A stretch of 43,219 bases of DNA from Candidatus Kapaibacterium sp. (GTDB lineage: Bacteria; Bacteroidota; Ignavibacteria; Kapaibacteriales; Kapaibacteriaceae): positions 91,286 through 134,504 of the forward strand of contig VERF01000001.1 in assembly GCA_018882895.1 (NCBI GenBank). Reading direction: 5' to 3'. The notes under the pieces are model-generated. The model saw only the letters and a program-made list of their open reading frames with translations, did not search any database and was not told the origin of the DNA. Below, piece after piece: positions 1 to 7,654 of the stretch. A program made the position numbers and the translations under genes. Each line of letters opens with the position of its first letter. Position 1 is the stretch's first letter.

Positions 1-1238
1 TCGCGCACCTCGTCGCAAACCGGCACAAAGTCAGCAAGGAATTGCTCAAGGATCTTACGGTTCTGATCCTGTGGCTGCTCGGCGCCGAACCGTTCCCGCA
101 ACCATTCAACAAAGCTGCGCCGTACGGGAGAGTCCGCGAACTGTGATAGGGGGCGAAGCATCTTTGAAGGGTCTTCCTTTATCTCCTGAAGAAGATTTGA
201 GAAGTCCAAAAGCATAGTCACCTGGTCAAAACCGCGTGAAGCAGTAAGGGAGTTGAGCACCGTTGTGTAGGCTTTTCGGAAAAGAGCCACGTCCTCGGGC
301 AGTCCAACGGTCGAGAAGATGAAGTAGAGGCGAGAGGCATCATCATGCACCACATTGCTTCGCCCCTTGAGTAGGGCAAGAGCGCGGAGCAGATCCAATG
401 ACTTGGCCTGCGTTCGCGGGGAGATGTAGAAATCGCCTCCGGCTTGGGACTTGGCCTGTTCCCGGAACTGACGATTACGCAGGAACTCGAAATGCCTGAT
501 GACGATGTTGGTGAAATAGAGCATTTCGTTCGAGACGCTGATGGTCAGCTCATCGCTCTTTCCCGTAATGATGTTGTGCATGTGCCGAAGACGCTCGTAC
601 GAGATCTTGCGAGGCGGCTCTACTGTGCGACCACCGTGCATGAGGTATCGCTGTGAGATCTGGTACTGGACGAACGGATCCTTGTCGGGGAGAATGACGG
701 CCTTGAACAGGAAACGGTCGAGCAATGCCTCGGTGACCTCGCTGATACGCAGATAGTTGGTTGCCGCGATGACCGTGTGCAGTGGGGAGGAGACATCCTG
801 CATGCCGCGAAGCAGACGCCGTTCGTTCAGCAGAGACAGCAGGGCACGAAGTGTGAAGTCATTGGCATCAAAGATCTCGTCAATGAAGCCGAACTCGCTC
901 TCAACCAGTGACCCTTCCGTGTTGTGGATGATGCGGCCTGCCTTGAGCTGCTCAAGATCTAGTCCACCAAAGAACGTGTCAGGCTGCTGCTCCTTGCTGG
1001 CCTGCACGCGAAAAAGGCGAGCCCCCTCGAACATCGAAAAGATCTGCTCAGCCAGAAGTGACTTGCCGACGCCGGTACGACTCTGCAGAAGCAGGTGCTC
1101 GGAGGTCAGAAGTGCGCAGAAGGCCTGTTCGATGACCTCTTCGCGATTGATGACGCGCTGCCCGATGAACCAAGCGGCGTCCTTGAGTTCCTTTGCGATC
1201 TCTTCGATGGATCCTGTTGCAGGCTGTGACTGCCCCAT
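1..1238 (-). CDS. MoxR/RavA-type AAA+ ATPase, C-terminus cut off by window start
   Basis: Open minus-strand frame from ATG at 1238 (MGQSQPATGSIEEIAKELKDAAWFIGQRVINREEVIEQAFCALLTSEHLLLQSRTGVGKSLLAEQIFSMFEGARLFRVQ...ESEFGFIDEIFDAND...); Walker A-like GRTGVGKS-type loop (SRTGVGKS) and Walker B FIDEIF. Absent from the ORF track because it runs off the window. Confidence 0.85.
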   Translation of the reverse strand, partial: MGQSQPATGSIEEIAKELKDAAWFIGQRVINREEVIEQAFCALLTSEHLLLQSRTGVGKSLLAEQIFSMFEGARLFRVQASKEQQPDTFFGGLDLEQLKAGRIIHNTEGSLVESEFGFIDEIFDANDFTLRALLSLLNERRLLRGMQDVSSPLHTVIAATNYLRISEVTEALLDRFLFKAVILPDKDPFVQYQISQRYLMHGGRTVEPPRKISYERLRHMHNIITGKSDELTISVSNEMLYFTNIVIRHFEFLRNRQFREQAKSQAGGDFYISPRTQAKSLDLLRALALLKGRSNVVHDDASRLYFIFSTVGLPEDVALFRKAYTTVLNSLTASRGFDQVTMLLDFSNLLQEIKEDPSKMLRPLSQFADSPVRRSFVEWLRERFGAEQPQDQNRKILEQFLADFVPVCDEVR

Positions 1239-1305
1239 TGTGAGCTCCCGTAGGTGATGCTGCGACCAATATAGCAACGACATTATCCCAGCTGGGCATT
1301 TCCCG

Positions 1306-1313
1306 TAGTTTTG
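1306..1313 (+). promoter_or_regulatory. -7 element TAGTTTTG 4 nt upstream of uvrC start
   Basis: TAnnTTTG match immediately before GTG at 1318. Confidence 0.55.
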
Positions 1314-1317
1314 TCCT

Positions 1318-3192
1318 GTGGATCCTTTGGATCATAACGTCGTGCGCGACGACCGTCTGCATCGAATCGTCGAGGCCATGCCCACCAGGCCGGGCGTCTA
1401 CCTGCACAAGGACGCGTCCGGAACGATCATTTACGTTGGGAAGGCAAAGAACCTTCGTTCGCGCGTTCGATCGTATTTCCAGGAGGGGCGGCCGGTCAAT
1501 GCCAAGACGGTAGCCCTCATGCGGAAGATCGCCGACGTTGAGTTCATCGTCACCGACACCGAAGTTGAGGCCCTGCTTCTCGAGAATACGCTCATCAAGC
1601 AGCATCGACCGAAGTACAACATCCTGCTGAAGGACGATAAATCATATCCGTTCATCAGGGTGACCAAGGAGGCATATCCACGCATCTTCAAAACGCGTAC
1701 CGTCATCAACGATGGTAGCACGTACTTCGGGCCGTATACAGACGGCACCTATCTGTACCATCTCTTGAAGACACTCCGGTCGGTCTTTCCGTTGCGATCC
1801 TGCGACTTGCCGTTGTCCGATGTCGGAATTGCCGAGGGAAAATGGAAGGTATGCCTGGACTATCACATCAAGAAATGTGAAGGGCCATGCGAGGGACTCG
1901 TCTCGGCCGCACGGTACAACGAGTATATCAAACAGGCCACACAGGTGCTGCAGGGTAAAACTCGCGAGCTCGAGACGCAGCTGCACGAACGGATGCTTGA
2001 ACTTGCCGAGGAGCTGAGATTTGAAGATGCCGAAATTGTTCGGCAACGTCTGGACCGTTTACGCCAGCACACCGCAAAACAGAAGGTCCTTACCTCCGAC
2101 CGCAGAGACCAGGACGTATTCGCGCTTGCCCGATCGGAAGCGACGGCCTGCAGTCTGGTGCTGACGATTCGTGACGGCAAGCTTGTCGGGAAGCGACATT
2201 ACATCATTTCGTCCGTCCAAGACCGAACGGACGAAGAGATCTTGGCCACGACGATCGAGCGATGGTATATCGAATCGGATTCCGTACCCGAACAGATTCT
2301 TCTGCCGGTTGAGATCGAATCTGCCGATATCGTTGTAGAATATCTGCGCTCGAGACGGGGAAGCGCTGTCGAAATGATCATCCCGAAGATCGGCGACAAA
2401 CGAAAGATCATCGCGCTTGCAGAACAGAACGCCGACATCCTGCTCAAGGAGGTGCTGGCACAAAATGCAGCAAAGGATCAGTCGGTCTCAAAGGCCGTTC
2501 TAGCGCTCCAGAAAGATCTGCGTATGGATCGACTGCCTAGGCGCATCGAATGCGTCGACAATTCGCATTTTCAGGGCACGGACTATGTATCGTCGGTGGT
2601 GTGCTTTGTTGATGGCAAGCCGCGCAAGTCGGAATATCGACATTATAAACTCCGCACCATAGAAGGTAACGATGACTTTGAGGCAATGAAAGAAGTGCTT
2701 GGCAGGCGATTTGCCGGAACCGACGAACACGGACAGCCACGCGAGGTTGTGCTGCCGGACCTTCTGGTGATCGACGGAGGTAAGGGACAGCTCTCACATG
2801 CGATGGAGATCATCACGTCACTCGGCTTGCAGGGGCGCTTTACGGTGGTGGGATTGGCCAAGCGTCTTGAAGAGGTCTTTGTGCCGCAAAGCTCAAGCCC
2901 GATACTCCTTCCGAAGGTAAGCCCGAGTCTACGACTTCTTCAGCAAGTCCGCGACGAAGCACACAGGTTCGCTGTTCGGTATCATCGCATCCTTCGCACG
3001 AAACGAACGCTCCAAACCGAGCTGACATCGATCAAGGGAATCGGTCAAAAGACAGCAACGCTGCTGCTGACAACACTGGGCTCTGTCGATGCTGTTCGCA
3101 AGGCAACCCGCGAGCAGCTTGAAGACGTTGTGACAGCCTCGCAGGCAGAGAAGGTGTGGGTACACTTTCATTCACCTGACGGTGACGCATGA
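1318..3192 (+). CDS. uvrC: UvrABC system protein C (excinuclease subunit)
   Basis: GIY-YIG N-terminus (PTRPGVYLHKDASGTIIYVGKAKNLRSRVRSYF), UVR motif, RNase H-like domain (IECVDNSHFQGTDYVSS), C-terminal HhH; GTG start. Confidence 0.97.
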   Translation: MDPLDHNVVRDDRLHRIVEAMPTRPGVYLHKDASGTIIYVGKAKNLRSRVRSYFQEGRPVNAKTVALMRKIADVEFIVTDTEVEALLLENTLIKQHRPKYNILLKDDKSYPFIRVTKEAYPRIFKTRTVINDGSTYFGPYTDGTYLYHLLKTLRSVFPLRSCDLPLSDVGIAEGKWKVCLDYHIKKCEGPCEGLVSAARYNEYIKQATQVLQGKTRELETQLHERMLELAEELRFEDAEIVRQRLDRLRQHTAKQKVLTSDRRDQDVFALARSEATACSLVLTIRDGKLVGKRHYIISSVQDRTDEEILATTIERWYIESDSVPEQILLPVEIESADIVVEYLRSRRGSAVEMIIPKIGDKRKIIALAEQNADILLKEVLAQNAAKDQSVSKAVLALQKDLRMDRLPRRIECVDNSHFQGTDYVSSVVCFVDGKPRKSEYRHYKLRTIEGNDDFEAMKEVLGRRFAGTDEHGQPREVVLPDLLVIDGGKGQLSHAMEIITSLGLQGRFTVVGLAKRLEEVFVPQSSSPILLPKVSPSLRLLQQVRDEAHRFAVRYHRILRTKRTLQTELTSIKGIGQKTATLLLTTLGSVDAVRKATREQLEDVVTASQAEKVWVHFHSPDGDA

Positions 3193-5042
3193 CCGGGAGC
3201 TTGGAGCGACTTCGTGAAGAGCTTGTTCGGATCGACAGGTTCCCACCCACGCCGTATTGCGTTCCCGGCCTGTGGGTCGGCTCTGCCAGTCCGGTGATCT
3301 ACCCGTCGGCAAGCAGGTATTTCATCGATGTCTTGGACGGACTGACTTCGGGCACAACGCAAACCGTTGCGAAGCGGCCTGCGAACGGGGTGATGTATAA
3401 TGCCATGGTTCGGCACGTAACCTCATATGAACATGGCCTGGAGGCACGCACGGTTGGATGGCGCTCGACGGGTACGTTCCTGAAGATGATCGCGCTGTTG
3501 CCGTATCTGCGAGAGCTGCATGTCGAGACCATCGTGCTTTTGCCGGTGAGTCCGATCGGCGCCGTCGGTCGAAAGGGGCAGCTCGGTTCACCATATGCCG
3601 TTCGGGATCCTTTCGCTGTCGAGGCGGCACTTGCAGAGCCCCTTATCAATCTGTCACCCGAGCAGCAGGCGCGGGCTTTCATTGAGGCTGCCCATCGGTG
3701 TGGCATGAAGGTCCTGACCGAAGTGGTCCTTCGAACAGCCAGTCTTGACAGCGTTCTTGTTCGTGACCATCCGGAGTGGTTCTACTGGATCCGTAGCCAG
3801 GATGATGGTGGAGAGGGATTCCATGCACCGGTGTTTTCCGATCATCAGGTACGCGAGATACGCCGTCTGATCGAACTCGGACGTCGTATCGATCTGCCCG
3901 AACCGTCAGCAGAGTATCGAAGGCGATTCACCGAGCCTCCAATGGACTTGTACCCCAGTCAAGGCGGCTGGAGGGGGCGCACTGTTGACGGTGAAGAGGT
4001 GTCCTTGCCGGGCGCGTTTGCGGATTGGCCACCGGATGACCCTCAGCCGGCCTGGGATGATGTGACGTATCTGAAACTCCACCGTCATCCGATGCTGAAC
4101 TATATGGCCTATAACACCATCCGGATGTTCGATACAGAACTTGAAAAACCGGGTATGGAGAACGCAGGTGTCTGGAACATGATCGCCTCGGTGATACCGA
4201 CGACCATGAGAGTTCTCGGTGCCGATGGTGCGATGGTCGACATGGGGCATGCATTGCCCGACAGACTCAGACGACGTGTCATAGAAGATGCCAAAGCCGA
4301 GAGACCCGATGCGGTCATGATTGAAGAGAACTTTCATCTCGACGAAGCGTCAGTCCGCGATGGATTTGATGTCGTGACCGGGTATCTACCGTTTGATGCC
4401 CACGATGCGGGCAGGCTACGCTCGTTCATCGCCCGAGTGTCGGATGCATCGGTGCCGGTGCGATACCTTGCCTGTGGGGAATCTCATAATACGCCGAGAT
4501 GGGCCTCGCGCATCAACCCTGATCTTGTTCCGCCAACATGGGCCCTGCTGAGTCTGCTGCCCAAGGCCGTTGCGTTCATAGTCGCCGGCATGGAACTGGC
4601 CGAGACGCGGCCCATCAACACCGGGCTTGACTTCACGCCTGAGGAGATCGCGCTCTGGACGACCGATCGCCTCGCGCTCTTTAGTGACGTGCCCCTGCCG
4701 TGGGATACCTCGGCTGACCGACATGCGATGTTCATCGCGCAAATCGCAGCCATGAACCGGCTCGATGTGATGTATCATCTTCATGATGACGATGTCGTAC
4801 GATCAGTAGAATGTCATGATCAAGACATCGTTGCGTTTCATCGACACTGCGCCGGCACACGTAGGGGAATTCTTGTCGTTCTCAACACCGCAGCTGCGAG
4901 GACAGAATGTTCATTGGACATTTCTGACATACCACTGGCTGCGCTTGCCGTTTCAGGCACGTGGGGTATGTCCGGCCAGACAGTTCAATGCCAAATAGAG
5001 GCCATGTCCATCGTGATCATTCCAACGTTCATAGCCCCCTGA
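3189..5042 (+). CDS. alpha-amylase-like (GH13-fold) protein, possibly maltosyltransferase-like
   Basis: Amylase-like barrel motifs: LLPVSPIGAVGRKGQLGSPYAVRDPF, MKVLTEVVLRTAS, LGADGAMVDMGHALP, DAVMIEENF. Starts with an ATGA overlap on the uvrC stop. Confidence 0.75.
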   Translation: MTGSLERLREELVRIDRFPPTPYCVPGLWVGSASPVIYPSASRYFIDVLDGLTSGTTQTVAKRPANGVMYNAMVRHVTSYEHGLEARTVGWRSTGTFLKMIALLPYLRELHVETIVLLPVSPIGAVGRKGQLGSPYAVRDPFAVEAALAEPLINLSPEQQARAFIEAAHRCGMKVLTEVVLRTASLDSVLVRDHPEWFYWIRSQDDGGEGFHAPVFSDHQVREIRRLIELGRRIDLPEPSAEYRRRFTEPPMDLYPSQGGWRGRTVDGEEVSLPGAFADWPPDDPQPAWDDVTYLKLHRHPMLNYMAYNTIRMFDTELEKPGMENAGVWNMIASVIPTTMRVLGADGAMVDMGHALPDRLRRRVIEDAKAERPDAVMIEENFHLDEASVRDGFDVVTGYLPFDAHDAGRLRSFIARVSDASVPVRYLACGESHNTPRWASRINPDLVPPTWALLSLLPKAVAFIVAGMELAETRPINTGLDFTPEEIALWTTDRLALFSDVPLPWDTSADRHAMFIAQIAAMNRLDVMYHLHDDDVVRSVECHDQDIVAFHRHCAGTRRGILVVLNTAAARTECSLDISDIPLAALAVSGTWGMSGQTVQCQIEAMSIVIIPTFIAP

Positions 5043-5053
5043 GTCCTGACTGG

Positions 5054-6193
5054 TCAGGAGCGGCGGGCCTGAAGAAAGATCGTGCGCAGTTCCATCATCG
5101 ACGTCAACATGACAAGCTGCGTTGGCATGAATCGCTCCACATCGGCCACGGCTCGCTCAATCACTCGGTAGGCAGCGTCAAAGTCGGCTCGCGCAAATGT
5201 CGAGGCAAATCGTTCAAGGGGCTCGCGCTGATCGGCATTCAAAAGTTGCACAGCCGAGCCTGCCTGAATGATGGAATACGCATCGCGCAACCATAAGAGC
5301 AGAGCACTGGCCACTGCCGTTGATCGCTGACGGTCTCTCTGGCCGATAAGATCGTGCACAGCGGCGGTAAGGGACGGTCGGAAGTCCTTGCCACGAAGCG
5401 CCGTTCGCAGCAGATCGACGGCCGCATCACGGATCTGACGCACATCATCGGCCAAGAAGGCTTCGGCTGCGATATAATCGCCCTGTGCGAGCGAGGCGGA
5501 AATCAGAGCTTCTTCGGGCTGATGGTTGCCTCTTTCTGTCAAGGCCCTACTGAGCGTCGTTTCATCAAGTGCAGGAACGGTGATGACCTGGCATCTCGAG
5601 ATGATCGTCGCAAGCAGGCGGTCAGGTCGGGCACAGGTGAGAATGATGGTCGTATCGGCGTGCGGCTCTTCAAGTGTCTTAAGAAACGCATTGGCCGTGC
5701 TGACGTTCATGTCCTCGGCGTTGGCGATGATGGCAACGCGTCGTCCTCGCTGCGTCATTGACAACGACAGCTGCCGCGTCAGTTCGCGTATCTGAACCGT
5801 GCGGATCTCATTGGCCCCCTCCATTCGAGTCGGCGAATAGCCGTCGTGTGCCAGCTGTCGGGCCAGCTGATACAGACCATCGATCCATTCCTTTCGCAGC
5901 TCGTCGGCACCGTCAAGTTTGCCGGTGGGAATGGCCGATATGATCGAGATGTTGGGGTGCTGCAGGCTCCGAGCCTGATTGCAGCTCTGACATTCACCGC
6001 ACGCAGTGACGGAGTGACCGTCGATAACGGGACGGTAGCAGTTGACCACGCGCGCAAACTCAATCGCCAGGGCCATGGTGCCGAATCCATCCTGTCCAAC
6101 AAGCAGCATGGCCTGCGGAATCCGGTTCTGCGCGATGCATCGCTGCAGGATTTCCTGTACAGCATATTGTCCGATGATGCCTGGCCATTGCAT
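5054..6193 (-). CDS. holB: DNA polymerase III delta' subunit
   Basis: MQWPGIIGQYAVQEILQRCIAQNRIPQAMLLVGQDGFGTMALAIEFARVVNC...CGECQSC...NVSTANAFLKTLEEPHADTTIILTCARPDRLLATIISRCQ; start trimmed from the track ORF (6274). Confidence 0.9.
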   Translation of the reverse strand: MQWPGIIGQYAVQEILQRCIAQNRIPQAMLLVGQDGFGTMALAIEFARVVNCYRPVIDGHSVTACGECQSCNQARSLQHPNISIISAIPTGKLDGADELRKEWIDGLYQLARQLAHDGYSPTRMEGANEIRTVQIRELTRQLSLSMTQRGRRVAIIANAEDMNVSTANAFLKTLEEPHADTTIILTCARPDRLLATIISRCQVITVPALDETTLSRALTERGNHQPEEALISASLAQGDYIAAEAFLADDVRQIRDAAVDLLRTALRGKDFRPSLTAAVHDLIGQRDRQRSTAVASALLLWLRDAYSIIQAGSAVQLLNADQREPLERFASTFARADFDAAYRVIERAVADVERFMPTQLVMLTSMMELRTIFLQARRS

Positions 6194-6227
6194 GGCGGCG
6201 AAGATACGCCACGTCGTATTTTGCCGC

Positions 6228-6929
6228 ATGCGGATTCTAGTTATCGAAGACGAGCGCAAGGTCGCCAGCTTCATCCGGCGGGGTCTCGAAGAAGAACGCT
6301 ACATCGTTGAGACCGCCTCAGACGGTGAAGCAGGGCTCAACATGGCTCTGAACAACGTGTTCGATGCGATCGTGCTCGACGTGATGTTGCCGAAGCTTGA
6401 TGGCTACAGTGTGCTTCGATCCATCCGCCAGGAAGGCCTGGCGGTGCCGGTGATCATGCTCACTGCACGCGGTACGACAGAGGACAGAGTGCAAGGATTG
6501 GATCTGGGTGCCGACGACTACCTGGCAAAGCCGTTTCACTTCGAGGAGTTAGCTGCCCGGCTGCGATCGATCTTGCGGCGGTCAACCAGTGAAAAGACCA
6601 CCAAGCTTCAGTGCGGAGACCTTACGTTGGATCTGGTGACGCACTATGCGTTCCGAGATGACAAAGAGATCGAGCTTACGACCAAGGAATACGCACTGCT
6701 CGAATACATGATGCGCAACAAGGATCGCATCCTTTCCCGTTCCATGATCATGCAGCATGTGTGGAAGCATGATTTTGACCCTGAGTCGAACATCATCGAC
6801 GTATACATCAAGCGTGTCCGGCAGAAGATCGAACGGCCGGGGCAGTCTCAACTGATCCATAGTATCCGCGGTGTTGGCTATCGCATGAGAGAATCGGCAC
6901 CATCGGAAGGGAACGACATTGATGAATGA
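6228..6929 (+). CDS. OmpR/PhoB-family response regulator
   Basis: MRILVIEDERKVASFIRRGLEEERYIVETASDGEAGL...DVMLPKLDGYSVLRSIR...LTARG...GADDYLAKPFHFEELAARLRSILRR, C-terminal winged helix; start trimmed to 6228. Confidence 0.95.
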   Translation: MRILVIEDERKVASFIRRGLEEERYIVETASDGEAGLNMALNNVFDAIVLDVMLPKLDGYSVLRSIRQEGLAVPVIMLTARGTTEDRVQGLDLGADDYLAKPFHFEELAARLRSILRRSTSEKTTKLQCGDLTLDLVTHYAFRDDKEIELTTKEYALLEYMMRNKDRILSRSMIMQHVWKHDFDPESNIIDVYIKRVRQKIERPGQSQLIHSIRGVGYRMRESAPSEGNDIDE

Positions 6930-7254
6930 AACGATACATCCTCTGTGCGTGCATCTCTCGCAGGAGGTCAAGAGCGGTGTCGGCCCTGTGCAGAGAGCAT
7001 TCGACGCCTATCAGCAAGAGTGTTTCATTGAGCGTCCGGGTGAGTTCTTCTCACTTGAACTCTGTGGTGAGGCCGGCGAGCTGGCAAACCTGGAAAAGAA
7101 GCGTTGGAAGGGTAACGAGATCCCTCATGACCGACTTGCCGATGAGGCAGCCGATGTGTTCATCGCATTGATGAACTACGCCAATGCGCGAGACATTGAT
7201 CTGGCTTCAGCAGTTTGCGAAAAGCTCACGCGAATCCGTCCATCTCGACCCTGA
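6919..7254 (+). CDS. MazG-like nucleotide pyrophosphohydrolase
   Basis: LELCGEAGELANLEKKRWKGNEIPHDRLADEAADVFIALMNYANARDIDL, typical EExxE...ExxD MazG-like pattern; overlaps the preceding gene end. Confidence 0.8.
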   Translation: MMNETIHPLCVHLSQEVKSGVGPVQRAFDAYQQECFIERPGEFFSLELCGEAGELANLEKKRWKGNEIPHDRLADEAADVFIALMNYANARDIDLASAVCEKLTRIRPSRP

Positions 7255-7264
7255 AATCAGAACC

Positions 7265-7302
7265 AACAACGAAAAACGGCCCAGGGCATCTGCCCAAGGC
7301 CG
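7265..7302 (-). terminator. Rho-independent terminator for rpmG (minus strand)
   Basis: CGGCC-CA-GGGCA-TC-TGCCC-AA-GGCCG stem, followed on the minus strand by TTTTTC; lies between convergent mazG-like and rpmG ends. Confidence 0.7.
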
Positions 7303-7364
7303 CTTCTTGATTTTCAGTTTGCAGTCCGATCTGTAGCGAACAGGAACAGACGCTGTCAGGGGGC

Positions 7365-7544
7365 TTACCGAATCTCGCGGTGAACCGTGTGCCGACGAAG
7401 AAACGGATTGTACTTCTTCAGCTCGAGACGCTCAGTGGTGGTCTGCTTGTTCTTCATCGTTGTGTAGCGTGAGGCCGGCTTTCCTTCCTTCTTCGCTTCC
7501 GTGCATTCGAGCGTGATGATCACGCGGGCGCCCTTCTTTGCCAT
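7365..7544 (-). CDS. rpmG: 50S ribosomal protein L33
   Basis: [61 protein letters not shown]-like AAGGAGA upstream. Confidence 0.95.
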   Translation of the reverse strand: MAKKGARVIITLECTEAKKEGKPASRYTTMKNKQTTTERLELKKYNPFLRRHTVHREIR

Positions 7545-7620
7545 TTCAATTCTCCTTCGGTTCTCGCTGCTGCATGGCATGCAACAACGGTATGTCATTC
7601 ATTGTGATTGGGATAGACTC

Positions 7621-7628
7621 CAAAGTTA
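7621..7628 (-). promoter_or_regulatory. Bacteroidota-type -7 element TAACTTTG upstream of rpmG
   Basis: CAAAGTTA on + is TAACTTTG on -, matching TAnnTTTG, about 77 nt upstream of the rpmG start. Confidence 0.5.
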
Positions 7629-7654
7629 CGGTCATGCCGAAGCATTTCCAAACG

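Noticed and set aside
757-1257. Plus-strand 166-aa ORF
   Set aside because: Ser/Arg-rich antisense shadow of the MoxR/RavA-type gene.
1048-1605. Minus-strand ORF overlapping uvrC and the AAA gene promoter
   Set aside because: Antisense shadow ORF; the plus-strand uvrC and minus-strand AAA frames explain the region.
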